A stretch of 64,000 nucleotides of DNA. It comes from Streptomyces sp. NBC_01549. GTDB taxonomy: Bacteria > Actinomycetota > Actinomycetes > Streptomycetales > Streptomycetaceae. The stretch spans positions 310,001 through 374,000 of the forward strand of contig NZ_JAPEPW010000003.1 in the NCBI RefSeq assembly GCF_026339955.1, written 5' to 3'. The notes below the pieces were generated by a model. The model was not told where the DNA came from, did not search any database, and worked only from the letters and a program-made list of their open reading frames with translations. Position 1 is the stretch's first letter. The number at the start of each line of letters is the position of its first letter. This document shows positions 63,962 to 64,000 of the stretch, piece by piece. A program made the position numbers and the translations under genes.

Positions 63962-64000
63962 GGGACGGCTCCCCGGTCAGCTGGTGGTGGCGCTCGTGTG

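Noticed and set aside
1..64000. tRNA or rRNA genes
   Set aside because: I saw no cloverleaf-like sequence with conserved T-loop GTTCGA context or rRNA segments; GTTCGAA in the IS3 copies is coding sequence.

Overview
The window is high-GC DNA with GTG starts, GTGA/ATGA start-stop overlaps, large secreted glycoside hydrolases, AfsR-type regulators and a rare TTA codon. All of this points to Streptomyces or a close relative. The many broken genes and insertion-sequence (IS) fragments suggest an accessory or chromosome-arm region.

Layout. 1-5330: a PlsC acyltransferase overlapping an alkyl-DHAP-synthase-like flavoenzyme (possible ether-lipid pair), then an FtsX-type ABC permease with no ATPase beside it. 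5331-8475: decayed DNA around a coupled pair, a ferritin-like protein and a protein with two CDGSH motifs. 8476-14649: a minus-strand operon of a large unknown protein, an SNF2 helicase (frameshifted) and a SWIM-finger protein. 14718-22457: a graveyard of IS30, IS3 and IS110 fragments, LuxR and GNAT remnants, and two damaged AfsR-like regulators flanking the IS110 copy. 22583-32685: a sugar-utilisation locus (intracellular six-hairpin glycosidase, ABC importer, LacI regulator, divergent secreted glycoside hydrolase) with four identical CGAACCGGTTCG palindromes between regulator and enzyme. 33056-40164: lipoprotein, MarR/MFS divergent pair, DUF5134-like membrane protein, cupin, SDR, an E2 remnant and a methyltransferase. 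40456-42320: an IS3 left end and one apparently complete IS701 element. 42761-55375: a secreted beta-helix protein, a VOC protein, and a minus-strand cluster of GH78 and GH106 rhamnosidase-like enzymes plus a GH127 arabinofuranosidase-like enzyme. 56252-64000: an IS3 right end, a sulfite-oxidase-like/ferredoxin-reductase/DUF6510 operon, MsrB, truncated RraA, IS21 and HAD remnants, a GNAT protein, and a coupled two-gene unit at the right edge.

How the genes work together. The two carbohydrate loci plus the beta-helix protein suggest scavenging of rhamnose- and arabinose-containing plant polysaccharides. Secreted enzymes would release sugars, the ABC importer would take up oligosaccharides, the cytoplasmic glycosidase would finish them, and LacI would sense the product. 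Several long genes (SNF2, GH78, both AfsR-like genes) carry single frameshifts, so either real decay or sequencing errors must be considered.

The most novel item is the right-edge pair (62817-63961). Two overlapping genes share a short G/N-rich motif, at the C-terminus of the first protein and the N-terminus of the second. The second protein also has four 15-residue repeats and a C-terminal membrane anchor. This resembles the logic of bacterial amyloid-signalling pairs.
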